Origin: Strongyloides papillosus
Taxonomy: Eukaryota > Nematoda > Chromadorea > Rhabditida > Strongyloididae
Length of the DNA stretch: 64,000 bases
NCBI GenBank assembly: GCA_005656395.1
Contig: SRSI01000004.1
Span: 930,001 to 994,000, forward strand
Reading direction: 5' to 3'
Made by a program: the position numbers and the translations under genes. The notes under the pieces are model-generated. The model had not been told where the DNA came from, did not search any database, and worked only from the letters and a program-made list of their open reading frames with translations. Positions 61,109 to 64,000 of this stretch are shown one piece after another. The stretch's first letter is position 1, and the number at the start of each line of letters is the position of its first letter.

Positions 61109-64000
61109 TTTTTTAATAATATATATTTGCTTTTTTAATGTTTCTAATTTATAATAAAATTGCAATATTTATTAAACAAATTGACAATAATAGTATATAT
61201 ATTTAAATGTTCCTTTTGTACAAAAAAGTTAAATGCTTAAAGAAAGTATTATACGATGATCTGTTATAGATTATATTTCCTGAAAATAAAAAATAATGCA
61301 AAAATGTTATCATTAATATTATGGGATCTATGATAAGAAAACGAATAAATTAAAAGAAAAAGAAAATGTTATCAATATGTATATAAAAATGAAATAGGTA
61401 TTATAAATTTATAGTAATAGTAAAAAAATACCTTTTATTGTAAAGGACCACCCATAAAAGGGTAAAGGTATAAAATATTAGTACTAAAATGAGTAAAAAA
61501 TGTTCCATTAGGGGTAATAAATAATTTTATGATTGTGTTTAAAAAAAGAAAAGTGTCAGTCAATTTAAGAATACAAAATATAAAAATTCTTTATATGGAT
61601 TTTTATATTAACTATATTACTATTTAAAGTATCATTACCAATATTATAAAATATTTATCTAAATTTTTTGATATTTTTTTATTCTTTCACTCTTTTCTGT
61701 ATATCGAAATTTTTAATATATACATATCCACTAATATTAAAGACTCATTTATTAAACTTTCCTCAACTTAAAAGATATCTAATCAAAAGTTAAAGTTGCT
61801 ATCAAAAAATTAGCAATACTTTTGGGAACTGCAATATGCTTGTTATTTTGTGTTTTATTAATTTTTACTATATCAATGATAAGTGTTAACTGTCAAAAAG
61901 TTAGTTCGTTAGTCGGTTATAGTAAGAGTTGTTGAAATTGAGTTGGGGTGAGTATACTTTAAAGACTGCTTCAATTTTACAGAATTATGGAAATTGTTTG
62001 ATTATTTTTAAAACTAAAAATTATATTGATAAAATAACATTGAAATAAATTATATTTATAATTTTATTCCATTAATAGTCATCTATAACGATAGAAAATA
62101 TTTATTTTATATGTAAATAATGAAAAAAATTTAAAAGAAATATGGTTGTAAAACTTTATAAACTACTTACTATTTCAGGAAAGAGAAGGGTGTGCCATTA
62201 AATTATCAAAAACCTTGCCAACTTACAAAACCCAAATGGCTTCAATTTTCTTCTTATTATCTTAATTTGTCTTTCTATCATCAAAACAAAATCAACTGTA
62301 AATTAACCTCTTGTTATTTCAACAACCCCAGACATCTCTCTATAACAAGCTTCTGAACTTTTGGCAAAATATTCTACATACTATTTAATTATTCTATGAC
62401 ATTAACTATCTAAGACAATGATTAATATTATTCTTAAATATAATACTTTTCTAAATAGAATAAATTAACCAAAACTTTGATGGAAAGTATAGTTGGTTTT
62501 TGTAATTGGCTCAAGTTAACTATCATCTATTTCTTTACTAATCAGCTACAATTTTTGACTGTTAATGGAGAATTAAGAATCATTAATAATATGCACAATA
62601 AATAAGTATGAGATGATTAAAATATTTTAAAAAGTATCTTTTTACATTTCCTATTTTATTGTATCTAATAATATTTATTTTAATTGGAAACATTATAATT
62701 TTTCCTTACTTAATAATTTACATTACTGTAAAATGAAGTAGTTATAATAGACAAAAGAAATTGTCATTAGACTCTTTTCAACCAATAACAGTGAAGGTTG
62801 GCACATGATAAATATATATATATATTTATATGTATGTATAAAATAAAGTTGCATACATTATAATGCCGTTATATTTCGTTATAATAATATATATAATCAT
62901 TTTAAAGTAAAAATGTATATTATTAAAGTATAAAATAGAATGTTTAGTATAAAGCAAAAGTAAAAAATGAATTTTTTGATATTTATAATAGTATAAAAGA
63001 CCCAACTTGTTGCTTGAACTGCTACTTATATATTTTTATAACTTAATAATTATATGTAACTTATTTAATATAAAAATTGAATAAAAATATATATACATAT
63101 TTATATGTTTTATTTTAAATTAAATATTTTAGATCTGTTTATTTAATTAATTATTTAGTAATATTATAAACAAAAAGTGACAAACCAATTACTACATATA
63201 ACTACTATAAATAGGAAGAGGTATAAAAATATTTTTAAGTATTAATTTATAAACAAATATAAAGTAAAGTAATATTTGATACTTGAAATAAACATATTGA
63301 ATAATCATTTTTACTTTTTTAAAAATTTACTTTAGAAATAAATTATCAAGTATTGTAGCTTATTACTCAATTTTCTATCATAAAAAACACCTACCTATAA
63401 AAGATATTAAAAAGATCATAAAATGTAATCTAATCACTTTTAACTGGGAAAAACGTTTATCAGTTAAATCGGAAAAGGTTTAAAATAGCTACTACACTTG
63501 TAAAAATATGAGCCTATTAAAAAATTCACCCTGGTATTGTAGAATTCTTTTTTCATCATCCTCCCTATCATTAAAAGTTAAAAGTAATCTTATCAAATAA
63601 AAATAAATACTTAATTACCTTATAAAATCGTTATTTTTTTATATTCGTATATATTAAAAAAACTAATATTATCATTAAAATATAACGAATAGCCATAAAC
63701 TAAAGGTGAGAACATATACAAACTCCTTTTTTTTATAAATAAAAACCGATTTTAAACTGACAACATGATAAATAAACTGAGTTTACATAACATTATTATT
63801 ATCATTAGAGTCTTTAATGACTTTTTACAGTTAAACATAGTCACCATATGTATATATTTTTATTTATGAATGAAACTTTTTCACGGATGATTAATATTGT
63901 ATTCATTTTTCGAGGTAGTTTTTGGATATATAAAAGTAACATATTTTCTATTATATATAAAGAAATTTAATAATTCACTTTTATTATCAAACAAATCTTA
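61109..64000. other. upstream region, no gene seen
   Basis: About 2.9 kb of AT-rich DNA 5' of the BED-finger gene. TA-rich simple sequence near 62811-62850. Some segments (61900-61960, 62760-62810, 63500-63570) are less AT-rich and could be control elements of the BED gene or an upstream non-coding exon, but no motif is assigned. Confidence 0.4.

Noticed and set aside
1..64000. CRISPR arrays, operons of bacterial type, integrated viral genomes
   Set aside because: None seen; the only repeat arrays are transposon arms, and the LTR element has no envelope gene.

Overview
The window is nuclear DNA of a very AT-rich nematode. GT-AG introns of about 40-50 bp, acceptors ending in TTTAG or TTTCAG, a tandem SXP/RAL-2 secreted protein (a nematode-only family) and an intron-containing tRNA-Tyr all point that way. 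The base composition and gene style fit Strongyloides or a close relative in clade IV; this is inferred, not proven by any single marker.

Layout. 1-3681 (minus): a transposase-type gene, cut by the window edge, that joins a FLYWCH-like zinc cluster, a MULE transposase core and a ubiquitin-specific protease. 6477-7785: an F-box gene. 8022-16573: a stack of nested transposons. A mariner relic holds a TA-inserted element (called X here), which holds an LTR retrotransposon, which holds a 2.9 kb foldback element; X also holds a second foldback MITE. 16788-17780: a probable solo LTR and decayed coding sequence. 18271-19529: a UPF0598 gene and a convergent basic tail-anchored-type protein. 21565-23757: three secreted-protein genes (LRR-like, a 50-residue peptide, a double SXP/RAL-2 protein). 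23795-25797 (minus): PITHD1 and cyclin Y. 27326-35716: ALIX, then an acyl-CoA-binding protein whose 4.8 kb intron appears to contain a whole zinc-cluster gene. 37620-42834: a compact housekeeping block: HisRS, SMU1, prefoldin 4 and proteasome beta 5, with two short divergent promoters. 43521: a secreted orphan. 46536-48263: the KEOPS subunit TPRKB/Cgi121. 48426-54802: a Tc1-type MITE, a tRNA-Tyr gene split by a transposon, a second X copy and a decayed LINE. 55837: tRNA-Ile. 57121-61108 (minus): a BED-finger protein derived from a hAT transposase.

How it fits together. The host genes are mostly single-copy housekeeping genes: translation, splicing, chaperoning, protein degradation, ESCRT and tRNA modification. 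Transposons lie between them and inside a tRNA gene. The most notable points are the transposase-deubiquitinase fusion, the datable nest of insertions, the split tRNA-Tyr whose two halves still pair, a cryptic alternative first exon that would give a mitochondrial HisRS, and the gene nested in the acyl-CoA-binding protein intron. Two conserved genes (PITHD1 and ALIX) each carry one single-base frameshift, most simply explained by consensus errors in the assembly.
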